A DNA stretch of 64,000 nucleotides from Scytonema sp045865695 (GCF_045865695.1 NZ_BAACAP010000235.1:47268-111267), one strand, 5' to 3'; shown: positions 53,395 to 62,290, numbered from the stretch's first letter. The notes: generated by a model not told the origin, from the letters alone. A program made the numbers and translations.

Positions 53395-54540
53395 ATGCCC
53401 CTATCTGACGCAATACCCGCTATTCTTGTTTTAGCAGATGGAACAACCTATCGCGGTTGGTCATTTGGCGATCCCCAAACCACAATTGGCGAAGTAGTAT
53501 TTAATACTGGCTTGACAGGATATCAAGAAGTACTGACCGATCCCAGTTACTGCGGTCAGATAGTTGTGTTTACTTACCCAGAATTGGGAAACACTGGTGT
53601 TAATCCAGAGGATGAGGAATCAAATAGACCCCAAGTACGGGGTGCGATCGCCCGCAATATTTGTCACCGTCCGAGTAACTGGCGAGCGACACAATCATTA
53701 CCTGATTACCTCAAACAGCATGAAATACCCGGTATTTACGGAATTGATACTCGGGCATTAACTCGCAAAATCCGAATGTATGGGGCAATGAACGGAGGTA
53801 TTTCCACCAAAATTCTTGATGAGGCAGAACTGTTAGAACAAGTACAAGCAGCACCTAATATGAAAGGGTTGAATCTTGTTCGAGAAGTCACAACATCAAA
53901 GATATATGAGTGGTCGGAACCAACAGATCCTATTTGGGAATATAGCCCAGGGGCTGCTGTCAGCAATGGAGAAACTTTCACCGTTGTTGCTCTTGACTTT
54001 GGCGTAAAACGCAACATTTTGCGACGCTTAGCCAGCTATGGCTGTCGAGTTATTGTAGTTCCAGCCGATACTCCGCCTGAAGAAATTCTAAAATACAACC
54101 CAGATGGGATCTTTCTTTCCAACGGTCCTGGAGATCCAGCCGCCGTCAGCGAAGGAATTGAAACCACAAAGGCACTTCTTGGGACGCAAAAACCCATGTT
54201 TGGGATCTGCTTGGGTCACCAAGTTATCGGTCACGCCCTTGGTGCTGAGACATTTAAGCTGAAATTTGGTCACAGGGGCTTGAATCAGCCAGCGGGTTTG
54301 CAACAACGAGTGGAAATTACCAGCCAAAATCACAGTTTTGCCATCGATCCAAATTCTTTACCAGAAGCTGTTGTGGAAGTGAGCCATCTTAACCTTAACG
54401 ATCGCACTGTTGCTGGAGTCCGTCATAAATCTTTGCCTGTATTCTCAGTACAGTACCATCCCGAAGCTAGCCCCGGTCCTCACGATGCTGATTATTTATT
54501 CGAGCAATTCGTACAGCGAATGCGCTCTGCTAGGGACTAG
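53395..54540 (+). CDS. carA: Carbamoyl-phosphate synthase small subunit (glutaminase)
   Basis: About 381 aa; ATG 53395 (MPLSDAIPAILVLADGTTYR) matches cyanobacterial CarA, the longer frame begins in repeat DNA. NTGLTGYQEVLTDPSY is the N-terminal CarA domain; LSNGPGDP, FGICLGHQVIGHALGAE with the catalytic Cys, and VQYHPEASPGPHDADY with the His-Glu pair are the class I amidotransferase triad. Supplies ammonia for carbamoyl phosphate in arginine and pyrimidine synthesis. Confidence 0.95.
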   Translation: MPLSDAIPAILVLADGTTYRGWSFGDPQTTIGEVVFNTGLTGYQEVLTDPSYCGQIVVFTYPELGNTGVNPEDEESNRPQVRGAIARNICHRPSNWRATQSLPDYLKQHEIPGIYGIDTRALTRKIRMYGAMNGGISTKILDEAELLEQVQAAPNMKGLNLVREVTTSKIYEWSEPTDPIWEYSPGAAVSNGETFTVVALDFGVKRNILRRLASYGCRVIVVPADTPPEEILKYNPDGIFLSNGPGDPAAVSEGIETTKALLGTQKPMFGICLGHQVIGHALGAETFKLKFGHRGLNQPAGLQQRVEITSQNHSFAIDPNSLPEAVVEVSHLNLNDRTVAGVRHKSLPVFSVQYHPEASPGPHDADYLFEQFVQRMRSARD

Positions 54541-54575
54541 GGATTGGGGACTGGGGACTGGGCCAATCCCCAATT
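54533..54575. repeat. GGGGACT tandem heptanucleotide repeat, 3' of carA
   Basis: Overlaps the carA stop (GACTAGGGATT, then GGGGACTGGGGACTGGG). Same 7-nt unit as before carA. Confidence 0.8.
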
Positions 54576-54640
54576 CTCCCAAAAGGTCGTAGACAACATA
54601 TACTAAAACCATCTATACTGGAGCGTTCACCATAACTTAT

Positions 54641-54655
54641 AAGGAGGGAATTATT
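54641..54655 (+). promoter_or_regulatory. Strong ribosome binding site before an ATT start
   Basis: AAGGAGGGAATTATT: an AAGGAGG Shine-Dalgarno ends 5 nt before ATT at 54653. No ATG, GTG or TTG in the gene's frame lies between this site and the conserved N-terminus, so ATT seems the initiation codon. Confidence 0.55.
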
Positions 54656-55021
54656 GCTGAGCCACTTAATCTAACCGTAAGCCTGAGAGGCACTCGTGAA
54701 GTTCGAGATAACTGTCAGCTATTCCGCCTCACAGGGTTGTTAGACGCCTTTTCCGAACCGACGTTTCGCAAGGTGCTTGGTAGCAAGATAGAAGAAGGAC
54801 CAAAGCACATTATTCTGGATTTGTCTCAAATTGACTTTGTTGACAGTTCCGGATTGGGTGCTTTGGTACAGTTAGCTAAGCAGGCTCAAGGTTCTGAAGG
54901 CACCTTGCAAATAGTCACAAATGCCCGTGTCACTCAAACAGTCAAGCTTGTTCGCCTAGAGAAGTTTCTAGCCCTGCAAACATCAGTAGATGCGGCTCTA
55001 GAGAATGTGAAACAATCTTGA
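54653..55021 (+). CDS. STAS-domain anti-sigma factor antagonist
   Basis: About 122 aa. LNLTVSLRGTREVRDNCQLF, then LTGLLDAFSEPTFRKVLG and LDLSQIDFVDSSGLGALVQL, with Ser in the phosphorylatable DSSGL site of SpoIIAA/RsbV-like switch proteins. The first in-frame TTG (54737) would delete 28 conserved residues, so the start is placed at ATT 54653 behind AAGGAGG. It acts by partner switching with serine kinases and phosphatases, none of which are nearby. Confidence 0.75.
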   Translation: MAEPLNLTVSLRGTREVRDNCQLFRLTGLLDAFSEPTFRKVLGSKIEEGPKHIILDLSQIDFVDSSGLGALVQLAKQAQGSEGTLQIVTNARVTQTVKLVRLEKFLALQTSVDAALENVKQS

Positions 55022-55399
55022 TACTCGGACACATTGAAGGTGAGTTTACATTTTGCACTACGCCACACCCAAGGCTAGAAGACTATCGTCTCCTGTTGCA
55101 AGATGTAAAAGTGAAGTAAGTTCGCCAAACAGCCTCTCGCTATCCCTTAGTTGGTGGAGAGAAGGGCAGTTGCTATGACTCTGTAAACCCAGAGCAAAGC
55201 ACTGCCCCTGTGAATTGGCGCAATTTCAGTATTTTTGTAAAAATTATTAAGTTTTTAAGGAACTCATCTAAAAAATATGTAAAAATACAACCTGAGCAGC
55301 ACAGCGATCGCTATTAATGTGCTAAACTGGATTTATAGAAGCTTAATGTCGTGCTTAAGTGCTTGATATTTCAGCTAATAAAAGTATGTTGTCCCATTT
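55022..55399. other. Intergenic stretch, no gene seen
   Basis: Between the STAS gene and an inverted-repeat-bounded element; no ORF of interest and no T-run hairpin could be picked by eye. Confidence 0.4.
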
Positions 55400-55608
55400 G
55401 GGAGTATCCCGAATTTGCCTAAAGCCTGCAAGAAGAGAATTCTGGGGCTATACAAACTAAAGTCCACCTGCGTGGACTTAATGAGAAGTCCGCGTAGGCG
55501 GACTTAGCTTGTATAGTCGAGGCAGTGCATTGCGGGGGTTCCCCCCGTTGTAGCACCTGCCGTGCGATTTCAATCGCAAACGTGTTTTTTCCAAATTGGG
55601 ATGCTCCC
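55400..55608. mobile_element. Inverted-repeat-bounded element with nested hairpins
   Basis: Ends GGGAGTATCCCGAATTTG (left) and CAAATTGGGATGCTCCC (right, inverted; one substitution, one gap). Inside are GTCCACCTGCGTGGAC, GTCCGCGTAGGCGGAC (family of 26735) and the 41-nt hairpin at 55521-55561. No ORF. Probably a non-autonomous element or a composite of nested repeats. Confidence 0.55.
55521..55561. repeat. 41-nt hairpin, copy 2
   Basis: Outer arms GGCAGTGC / GCACCTGCC with inner GCGGGG / CCCCGT-like stem. See copy 1 at 33778-33818. Confidence 0.75.
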
Positions 55609-55892
55609 GTAACATTTCAAATTTTGGATTGAGAAAGCCCTAATGGACTTAACCTCACCTGAGTATATGTAGCACTCTTTTTAAAAGTTGGTATTAGCGT
55701 GCGACTCCAAGATGCAGACTTGGATAGTTTTAAGGCAAACCTTGTGCACAAAATGGCAACAAAAAATTGAAAAAAAGTTACAATTAGTGAGTTGATTTTT
55801 TAGCATTTATTATGCTTTGTTAGATCTGCACGGCAATAGAAAGGGCAGATTCAGTTAAATCTAATCGAAAAAAGCTTCCCAAATATTAGGTT

Positions 55893-56393
55893 GTGAGGAA
55901 AACAGCACTTGTGACATCGCAGGAGGATGAGCTACAGGACGAAACTAGTTCAGTTCCCAATAAGGATACCGCTCGGTGTCATATGTTGGGAGAACCTATA
56001 GCGCAATTATTCCCAGAAATGTCACAGGCACAGCTGCAACTAATTTCTCCTACTGCTTTAGCTTATTTGGGAGATGCAGTTTACGAACTGTATATAAGAA
56101 GGTTTTATCTGTTACCACCACAACGACCAGAAGCATATCATCATCTGGTGGTGTCACAGGTCAGGGCAGAAACGCAGGCTGAGATATTGCAATCTCTCTA
56201 TCCTTATCTGAGGAGTACTGAGTTAGAAATTGTCCGCAAAGGTCGTAATGCAGCTACAGGACGTCCCAAGCGGCTCGATCCCGTAACATACCAACAAGCA
56301 AGTAGTTTAGAAACCCTAATTGGCTATCTGTATCTTAGCGATTTCCAGCGCTTAGCCGAACTGTTACAAAAACTTCAACTGGAAAAATCATGA
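55893..56393 (+). CDS. mrnC: Mini-ribonuclease III
   Basis: A 166-aa protein; GTG 55893 taken, with a short non-conserved N-terminus of about 30 residues, so a later start is possible. LAYLGDAVYELYIRRF and SSLETLIGYLYLSD hold the RNase III-type acid residues, with KGRNAATGRPKRLDP between. It lacks the double-stranded RNA-binding domain, as is typical; known to process 23S rRNA precursors. Precedes rlmB by 95 nt, in line with a joint role in 23S rRNA maturation. Confidence 0.9.
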   Translation: MRKTALVTSQEDELQDETSSVPNKDTARCHMLGEPIAQLFPEMSQAQLQLISPTALAYLGDAVYELYIRRFYLLPPQRPEAYHHLVVSQVRAETQAEILQSLYPYLRSTELEIVRKGRNAATGRPKRLDPVTYQQASSLETLIGYLYLSDFQRLAELLQKLQLEKS

Positions 56394-56488
56394 AAAATTA
56401 ATCTAATGACAGAAAAATAATAAAGTTTGTTCGGTCATTTGATGTAAATAAATATGCTTATCTGTACGCAATATCACCTTTTCCTCCC

Positions 56489-57535
56489 ATGACCAGTAAA
56501 CCAAGACCAATTAAAAATTCCAGCGCAATAAATAGCGAGCATTCCTCTACCGAGAAAGGAAAGCGGATCGTATCGAGACGCCCTTCCACTAAGCCCGGAA
56601 CTAAAGTTATTTCCAATACCGCTAAGTCCGTTGCTAAAGTCATTCCCAATACACTTAAGAGACACGATCGCAACGTTTCTGAGTCGGTAACGCCTGTTCG
56701 CGACAAAGAGGATGTCGATCTTATCTACGGTCGTCATTCAGTTTTAAGTGCTTTGGAAAGCGAGCGAAATCTCAACCGCATTTGGATCGTCTCTCATTTA
56801 CGCTACGATCACCGTTTTCATTCGCTTATTCTACGAGCAAAAGAAAATGGGACTATTATTGACGAAGTAGAACCAAAGCGCTTAGATCGAATTACTTCTT
56901 CAGCAAATCACCAAGGAGTGGCGGCACAGATTGCTCCCTATGCATATCTCGATTTGAGCGATTTGATCGAACGGGCTAAGTCTGTTAAAGATCCCGTCAT
57001 CATTGCTGCTGATGGAATTGAAGATCCCCACAATCTAGGAGCGATTATTCGTTCAGCAGAAGCACTAGGATCTCAAGGATTATTGATCCCGCAGCGTAGG
57101 GCAGTTGGAATCACTTCAACAGTGATGAAAGTTGCTGCTGGTGCCTTAGAAAATTTTCCTGTTGCAAGAGTCGTGAATTTGCATCGCGCTTTGGAAGAAC
57201 TCAAAGCAGCAGGTTTTTGGATTTACGGCACTGCAGCAAATGCCAGCGAACCCATACACACAGTTAACTTTAGCGGTCCTACAGTGTTAGTCGTTGGCTC
57301 TGAGGGCGAAGGTTTAAGTATTTTGACACAGCGCTGTTGCGATTTCTTAGTGTCAATACCTTTACAAGGTAAAACTCCAAGCCTTAATGCCTCAGTAGCA
57401 ACCGGTATGGCATTATATGAAATATACCGCCAGCGCTGGGTGAATACATTGCATTTAGACAAATTGAAATTCACGCCAGGAGATGCATCCCTAGTCAAGG
57501 GAAGAGTCAATGGTCGTGGAAGTGCTAAGAGTTAA
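56489..57535 (+). CDS. rlmB: 23S rRNA (guanosine-2'-O-)-methyltransferase RlmB
   Basis: A 348-aa SpoU/TrmH-family enzyme methylating G2251 (E. coli numbering). The N-terminal 75 residues are a basic, low-complexity extension (KGKRIVSRRPSTKPGTK) before IYGRHSVLSALES. Motif 1 DGIEDPHNLGAIIRSAEALG, motif 2 VVGSEGEGLS and motif 3 IPLQGKTPSLNASVATGMAL are complete (knot fold). Lies with Mini-RNase III in a likely rRNA-maturation unit. Confidence 0.95.
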   Translation: MTSKPRPIKNSSAINSEHSSTEKGKRIVSRRPSTKPGTKVISNTAKSVAKVIPNTLKRHDRNVSESVTPVRDKEDVDLIYGRHSVLSALESERNLNRIWIVSHLRYDHRFHSLILRAKENGTIIDEVEPKRLDRITSSANHQGVAAQIAPYAYLDLSDLIERAKSVKDPVIIAADGIEDPHNLGAIIRSAEALGSQGLLIPQRRAVGITSTVMKVAAGALENFPVARVVNLHRALEELKAAGFWIYGTAANASEPIHTVNFSGPTVLVVGSEGEGLSILTQRCCDFLVSIPLQGKTPSLNASVATGMALYEIYRQRWVNTLHLDKLKFTPGDASLVKGRVNGRGSAKS

Positions 57536-57543
57536 CTGGGAAT

Positions 57544-57605
57544 TTGACTGTTTAGCGATGAATACTGATAAAAAATATACACAGTAGCGAGCGCTAAACA
57601 GTCAA
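57544..57605. terminator. 14-bp perfect stem after rlmB
   Basis: TTGACTGTTTAGCG (57544-57557) pairs with CGCTAAACAGTCAA (57592-57605) around a 34-nt AT-rich loop. No T-run, so it may be a palindromic repeat acting as weak terminator or mRNA end stabiliser. Confidence 0.4.
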
Positions 57606-57736
57606 GATGCGATAATTTCAGAAAAATTTCTTTGAAAAAAGAAGAGTAAACAGAGTATAAAGAAATGTAAAAAGAACATCATCCGTTGTACCCCATTTCA
57701 TTAAACCCTGTAACAAATTAAAAATCAGAGAAAACC

Positions 57737-58039
57737 ATGAAGACTATTTTGCAAAACTTTAAGGAAGTGCTGATTAACGTATTCCAAGAATTAGGCTTGG
57801 CTTGGTGGGTCGAGGTCGTGACACAAAACCCTCGTTGCACTTACTATTTTGGACCATTTCTAAGTTCTACTGAGGCAAAAACCGCAATTAAAGGCTACGT
57901 GGAAGATTTGGAACAAGAAGGTGCTCAGGGAATCGCTATCAATGTTAAACGTTGTAAACCAGCATCTTTGACAATAGCCGATGACTTGGGGGAACGGATT
58001 GACCGCAAAGTCCAGCCTATCTTTAGCGGTCAGATTTAA
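57737..58039 (+). CDS. DUF1816 domain protein
   Basis: A 100-aa protein. AWWVEVVTQNPRCTYYFGPF and EAKTAIKGYVEDLEQEGAQG are the DUF1816 core found in cyanobacteria, related in size and pattern to small phycobilisome-linker-like domains (CpcD-like). Function unproven. It stands alone. Confidence 0.85.
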   Translation: MKTILQNFKEVLINVFQELGLAWWVEVVTQNPRCTYYFGPFLSSTEAKTAIKGYVEDLEQEGAQGIAINVKRCKPASLTIADDLGERIDRKVQPIFSGQI

Positions 58040-58095
58040 TTGGCTAAGAGCTAATGGCTAATGGCTTAATTAGCCGTTAGCAATTAGCGGTTAAG
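58040..58095. repeat. GCTAATG-type tandem repeat with inverted half
   Basis: Several near-copies of GGCTAATG, then TTAGCCGTTAGC as complement. Similar sequence recurs at 59660-59690. Confidence 0.75.
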
Positions 58096-58130
58096 CAGAA
58101 AGACTCGAATCTAGATAAAATGCAGCAAAT

Positions 58131-58259
58131 CTAGGTAATTTGTCCTCTTGCCCACTTTTCGATCAAATCACTGATGCTTCTACAACAGAGCGCCATCGCT
58201 CGTTCACGTAGAAGCCTTTTAGCTGTAGGCGTTAAAGCAATATTTACGTTGGTTTTCAC
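58131..58259 (-). CDS. Small ribbon-helix-helix-like protein next to tnpB fragment
   Basis: A 42-aa protein; GTG start, or GTG 58280 adding 7 residues. KTNVNIALTPTAKRLLRERA then LCCRSISDLIEKWARGQIT has the layout of short RHH/CopG-like DNA-binding proteins (strand, helix, turn, helix with SISDLIEKWARG). Divergent from the tnpB fragment. It may be an orphan antitoxin-like protein or a partner of the mobile element. Too short for certainty. Confidence 0.5.
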   Translation of the reverse strand: MKTNVNIALTPTAKRLLRERAMALCCRSISDLIEKWARGQIT

Positions 58260-58286
58260 TTCGCTGTAATCAATTCCCACTCTTGG

Positions 58287-58679
58287 ATGAAGGGGGAATT
58301 ACAAGCTTCATTAGAGAAAATCTCTGTGGAGACTGGATCGAAAATATCAGTGGTCAATCCAGCTTATACGTCGCAAGTCGATCGTCTGACTGGAACGTTA
58401 TTAGGTTCTAGAAAAGGGGATCGCTTTATTCGTTATACGAAGGACGTAATACACGCTGATTTGAATGCCGCATTAAATTTGTGCATTCAAGAACAGGACA
58501 ACCAAATCACTCGATTAATGAGCTCGAATGAAGTGGAAGCGATTCTTATTGGTCGCACTGTTCAATACTTGAATTCAATTGGGTGTTCGGTGACATTCGC
58601 TTTAGATCGCGGTTGGTTACTAACTAAATTTAAGGTGAAAGCATTGAAATATGAAAGTGAGTATTACCCGCAGGGGTAG
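58287..58679 (+). pseudogene. C-terminal fragment of a TnpB-family gene
   Basis: MKGELQASLEKISVETGSKI then VVNPAYTSQVDR and VIHADLNAALNLC (RuvC-III Asp) match the C-terminal third of TnpB-type proteins. RuvC-I and -II are missing, and the frame begins within the small minus-strand gene region. The zinc-finger Cys pairs are not obvious. A different subfamily from 32196 and 43549. Confidence 0.7.
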
Positions 58680-58808
58680 CGGGTACGGTCACTCTCCAAT
58701 AGCTGGAAGTTTAAACCAATTAAACGACAATGCTCTAATAGCAGTAACCAGTGTGGATGAAACCAGCAATTAAAGACATTTCTATGTATTGCATAGCTTT
58801 ACTTAGAT

Positions 58809-59657
58809 TTAGTTTACCCCATTAGCTATTACCTGTGGATGTTTTTCTAGCCAAAGCTCGATATCATTCAAAACTCGGTCGGGGATTTCCCAAGGAAACA
58901 GATGTGCTGTATCTGAATAACACTCCCATTGGGAGTCATTGAGAAATTGAAACGTTTCTAAGCTAGAGCTGGCTGTAATGTGACAGTCTCTATCGCCAGC
59001 AAGTACCAAACTCGGACATTTGATTTGCTCTAAGTCTGTTAGCCGATTGTAACCACTTCCAATAGCAGTATACAAAGTGCGAGTAGCAGCAGATGAAGTT
59101 TGTAAATAAGCTGGTACTGCGTGTTTTGCTATGTATCCGTAGGCGGTGGGAGTATGTTGCCTGATAAGATATTGGAAGAGCGATCGCTTACCAAAGGTAT
59201 CAATATTCCACTGCAAGTCAGGTTTTATACAACTTAATAATGCGGCAATACCTGTATAAAGATTTTCTTGCCAAGTGACAGGAGGATGATTGCTTCTCGG
59301 TCTGGCTGCTGTTGCTATCAGTATCAGCCCCGTGACTCGTTCGGGCAGACGTAACGCCAATTCCATTGCCAGAATACCTCCTAAAGACCACCCCAGGATC
59401 GCACACTTTTTTATTTGATAGCGATCTAGTAGGTTTTCGAGATCGAGCAAATGGTCGCGCATATCAAAGTTTTGAGTGTAACGACTTTTTCCATAACCGC
59501 GTAAGTCAGGAGCAAAAGTTTGAAACCGCTTTGATAAGCGATCGCTAAACACAGCAAGGCTTGCACCAGAACCGGGATGACCGTGCAAGCAAAGGATTGG
59601 AAACCCTTGACCTCGAACGTGTACGTTAAGATTTACAGCTAGTGAAGATTTGTACAT
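58809..59657 (-). CDS. Alpha/beta-hydrolase
   Basis: A 282-aa protein. FPILCLHGHPGSGASLAVFS (oxyanion region), ILGWSLGGILAMELALRLPE with nucleophile Ser, AGDRDCHIT and DTAHLFPWEIP with His complete the triad. Similar to MhpC/BioH-type esterases. No partner; substrate unknown. Confidence 0.8.
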   Translation of the reverse strand: MYKSSLAVNLNVHVRGQGFPILCLHGHPGSGASLAVFSDRLSKRFQTFAPDLRGYGKSRYTQNFDMRDHLLDLENLLDRYQIKKCAILGWSLGGILAMELALRLPERVTGLILIATAARPRSNHPPVTWQENLYTGIAALLSCIKPDLQWNIDTFGKRSLFQYLIRQHTPTAYGYIAKHAVPAYLQTSSAATRTLYTAIGSGYNRLTDLEQIKCPSLVLAGDRDCHITASSSLETFQFLNDSQWECYSDTAHLFPWEIPDRVLNDIELWLEKHPQVIANGVN

Positions 59658-59659
59658 TG

Positions 59660-59720
59660 CTAATGGCTAATCGCTAATCGCTAATGGTAGTACTGTAGGG
59701 TGGACATTGCCCACCATCAT
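59660..59720. repeat. GCTAATCG-type tandem repeat and half-palindrome
   Basis: Four GCTAATC/GG-type units just upstream of the hydrolase start, then GTAGGGTGGACATTGCCCACC, a decayed copy of the 41673 repeat family. Confidence 0.7.
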
Positions 59721-59786
59721 TTACAGCAATTTTCAGGTTAATGTAATCACAAGAGCAGAATGTAATTCAGGATTCACCATTAGCCA

Positions 59787-60476
59787 TCAGCTCTTGCGCT
59801 CTTTAAATCCACCCGCATAAGTGATAACACACATTTGTCTGTAAAAAGAGTGAATTCCAAAGGCAACACCTGTGACTTTAAAAGCAGGGTTAAACATATT
59901 GATTCTATGACCGCGATCGGGGACTCCATCATCAATGATTAACTGCATTACGATGTCTTGCGCTGTGTGGGAACCGTAGCTAATATTTTCTCCGGCGGTT
60001 AATTGCCATTTTCCATAACGATTGAGGCGAGTAAAGGGATCGCTCTTGTCGCTACCTTTATGACCGATTATACCTTTAGAGCCTTGGTCTTTGACATGAT
60101 CTCGTGCGGCTAATGACATTCCTTTGGATGCACGAAGAGATCCCACAGGACGAACTGTTTTGAGATAGGCAATGGCTTCATCAACTGCTGCTACCCCTTC
60201 TTGTGTTTGTAAGTAGACTCGACTCGAAAGCCTAACGCGATCGCCTTCAAAACGCTGTCTGTAATTTTCTAATACAGTAGCATAAGCGGTGGGATTAGTT
60301 CTCGCTTTATTCATCTCCACAATTACTTGTTGTTCGAGACGTGAGAGACTACCGGGACGCAACCCTAAATCCTCGTGAGGAATTTTAGGTTCTTGGGGTT
60401 CGTATTGAAAAAGAAGATCGCAAGATGTAGTAAATAGAGCAATAGGTGTTAATATCCAGAACGGCATCCAACGCAT
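59787..60476 (-). CDS. CAP-domain (SCP-like) lipoprotein
   Basis: About 229 aa from ATG 60476 (a TTG at 60485 was rejected). ILTPIALFTTSC is a lipobox. The CAP domain (residues about 45-225) has LEQQVIVEMNKARTNPTAYA, GHKGSDKSDPFTRLNRYGKW, TAGENISYG, IVMQLIIDDGVPDRGHR and MCVITYAGG. Exported CAP proteins of this kind are of unknown role in bacteria. Tandem with a paralogue at 60556. Confidence 0.8.
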   Translation of the reverse strand: MRWMPFWILTPIALFTTSCDLLFQYEPQEPKIPHEDLGLRPGSLSRLEQQVIVEMNKARTNPTAYATVLENYRQRFEGDRVRLSSRVYLQTQEGVAAVDEAIAYLKTVRPVGSLRASKGMSLAARDHVKDQGSKGIIGHKGSDKSDPFTRLNRYGKWQLTAGENISYGSHTAQDIVMQLIIDDGVPDRGHRINMFNPAFKVTGVAFGIHSFYRQMCVITYAGGFKERKS

Positions 60477-60555
60477 AACAAACAAAATAATTCGTAATTC
60501 TCATCACTAACTTAATAATTACGAATTACGAATTATGAATTACGAATTTTTCTAT

Positions 60556-61269
60556 TTATTTTTCTTGATATCCACCGGCGTAGGTAATGACGCACATGGT
60601 TCTGTATTTGGAGTGCATTCCATAAGCCACTCCAGCGACTCTAAAGTTAGGATTAAAGATGTTTTTTCGATGACCGCGATTTGGAACTCCATCGTCAATG
60701 ATAAGTTGCATAACGATGTCTCTAGCTGTGTTGGGACCGTAACTGATATTTTCTCCGGCGGTAGAGTTCCAGTCACCATAGCGATTTATCCGGAGTGCCG
60801 GATTGCTACCATCAGTACCATTATGACCTGTATGACCTTTTGGTCCTGAATCTTGAACGTGGTCTTTTGCTCCTAGAGACATACCTTTCGATATCGTTAA
60901 AGGGCTCAGAGGTTGCGCCGATCTCAAAAAATCCAGCGCTTCATCAACGGCTGATACTCCTTCTTGAGTTAGCAAGAAAACGCGATCGGCAAGTCTGACT
61001 TTTTTCCCTTGAAAGCGCTGTTTATAGTCTTCCATGATGGGAATATAGGCTTGCGGATTTGTCCGCACTCTGTTCATTTCGACGATCACTTGATGTTCTA
61101 ACGTTGATAAATAACCGGAACGTGCCGCTACAACAGAACTCTCTTCTCTAAAAACTGTGGAAGCCGAGTTTTTTGGCTTAGCTACTGATGGATCGAACGT
61201 AATAAATGGATACCCGCAGCTAGCTATCAGGGCAATAGGGAAAAACACACGTAAACTATTGCAACGCAT
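60556..61269 (-). CDS. CAP-domain (SCP-like) lipoprotein, paralogue
   Basis: A 237-aa protein. SLRVFFPIALIASC is a lipobox. CAP motifs: LEHQVIVEMNRVRTNPQAYI, HNGTDGSNPALRINRYGDW, TAGENISYG, IVMQLIIDDGVPNRGHRKNI, MCVITYAGG. Same order and spacing as the 59787 protein, so a tandem duplication; here the conserved HNG is intact, in the neighbour it is HKG. The short gap between them holds repeats of ACGAATT. Confidence 0.8.
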   Translation of the reverse strand: MRCNSLRVFFPIALIASCGYPFITFDPSVAKPKNSASTVFREESSVVAARSGYLSTLEHQVIVEMNRVRTNPQAYIPIMEDYKQRFQGKKVRLADRVFLLTQEGVSAVDEALDFLRSAQPLSPLTISKGMSLGAKDHVQDSGPKGHTGHNGTDGSNPALRINRYGDWNSTAGENISYGPNTARDIVMQLIIDDGVPNRGHRKNIFNPNFRVAGVAYGMHSKYRTMCVITYAGGYQEK

Positions 61270-61519
61270 TAATTACCTCACGACTACTGTTCTACGAGTT
61301 AATGGGTTGATATGGATGCACCATGTTTTGCTCAAGTAAATGAATACGACTTGGTTAGTAGAGCACTTCAACAAAACTTGCAACCTGCAACCTTTGTAAC
61401 CTTTGAAACAACACACCGTAAACAGTAAACACACCTAAAATAAGTATTAGGGGCGAATACCCTATTTTTTAAACACTACTTAAGTGTATATAATAGCACA
61501 AATATGATAGAAAATTTAC

Positions 61520-62290
61520 TCATGTTTTACGAACGCGAGTTAATAAATCTTCTATTTCGCCAAGCTGTACAGCACCAGATAAAACCTCTCCATTCATGAT
61601 GAAAAAAGGAGTACCGGAAAGCCCCAAAATTTGGGCAAGCTGACTATCTTTTTCAATAGCAGCAGTGGCGAGAAGGCGATCGCTTCTAAACTTTTCCAAA
61701 TCTAGATTGAGGTTTTTTGCAGTATCTAAGTAGAATTGTTCGCCCAGTTGTTTTTGATTAGTAAAGAGAGCGTCCTGATAGTCCCAGAATTTACCTTGTT
61801 GCTGTGCTGCCCAAGCAGCTGTTGCAGCTGGTACAGCTTGAGGATGAATGTTTGTCAGGGGGAAATGCTTGTATACAAGAGTAACTTCGTCCCGGTGTTT
61901 TACCATAAACTGCTTCAAGGTTTTGTGTGCTTGAGCACAATATGGACATTCAAAATCCGAAAATTCAACCAACAAAATTTTTAACTCTTTAGATCCCGTG
62001 GTGGGAGATTGACCGATAACCGATAGAGGATCGGTTTTCATTTGCTGCACAAAGACTTGTTGTGCTTGCTGAATTTGAGCTCGCTGTTTTTGTTGGTATG
62101 CCTGTACTGACTCAACAATCGCTTCAGGATGTTCGCGGATAATTTGTAACACCTGCTGTTCGAGTTGTGAATTCATACGGGCTGCTTGCGCTGGAAGTGA
62201 CCAACTCAAGACCATACAAATAAATCCAACCACTGTGAAGGCACGTAGCCACACTAGCAGTTTTCCGACCAAATAGGAGAATGCATACAT
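61520..62290 (-). CDS. DsbA-like thioredoxin-fold oxidoreductase
   Basis: A 256-aa protein. A signal segment (FICMVLSWSLPAQA) gives export to the periplasm or thylakoid lumen side. EFSDFECPYCAQAHKTLKQF holds the CPYC redox motif (about residues 114-117), AAWAAQQQGKFWDYQDALF and GLSGTPFFIMNGEVLSG (cis-Pro) are family marks. N-terminal region (40-95) is helical. Probably forms or isomerises disulfides, as in the ScsC/BdbD-like group. Confidence 0.85.
   Translation of the reverse strand: MYAFSYLVGKLLVWLRAFTVVGFICMVLSWSLPAQAARMNSQLEQQVLQIIREHPEAIVESVQAYQQKQRAQIQQAQQVFVQQMKTDPLSVIGQSPTTGSKELKILLVEFSDFECPYCAQAHKTLKQFMVKHRDEVTLVYKHFPLTNIHPQAVPAATAAWAAQQQGKFWDYQDALFTNQKQLGEQFYLDTAKNLNLDLEKFRSDRLLATAAIEKDSQLAQILGLSGTPFFIMNGEVLSGAVQLGEIEDLLTRVRKT

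Noticed and set aside
54692..55021. Shorter STAS protein from TTG 54737
   Set aside because: Would delete the first strands of the STAS fold, which are conserved in frame upstream, and has no ribosome binding site.
56458..56737. Minus-strand frames of 82 and 87 codons
   Set aside because: Antisense to the 5' end of rlmB; no motif.
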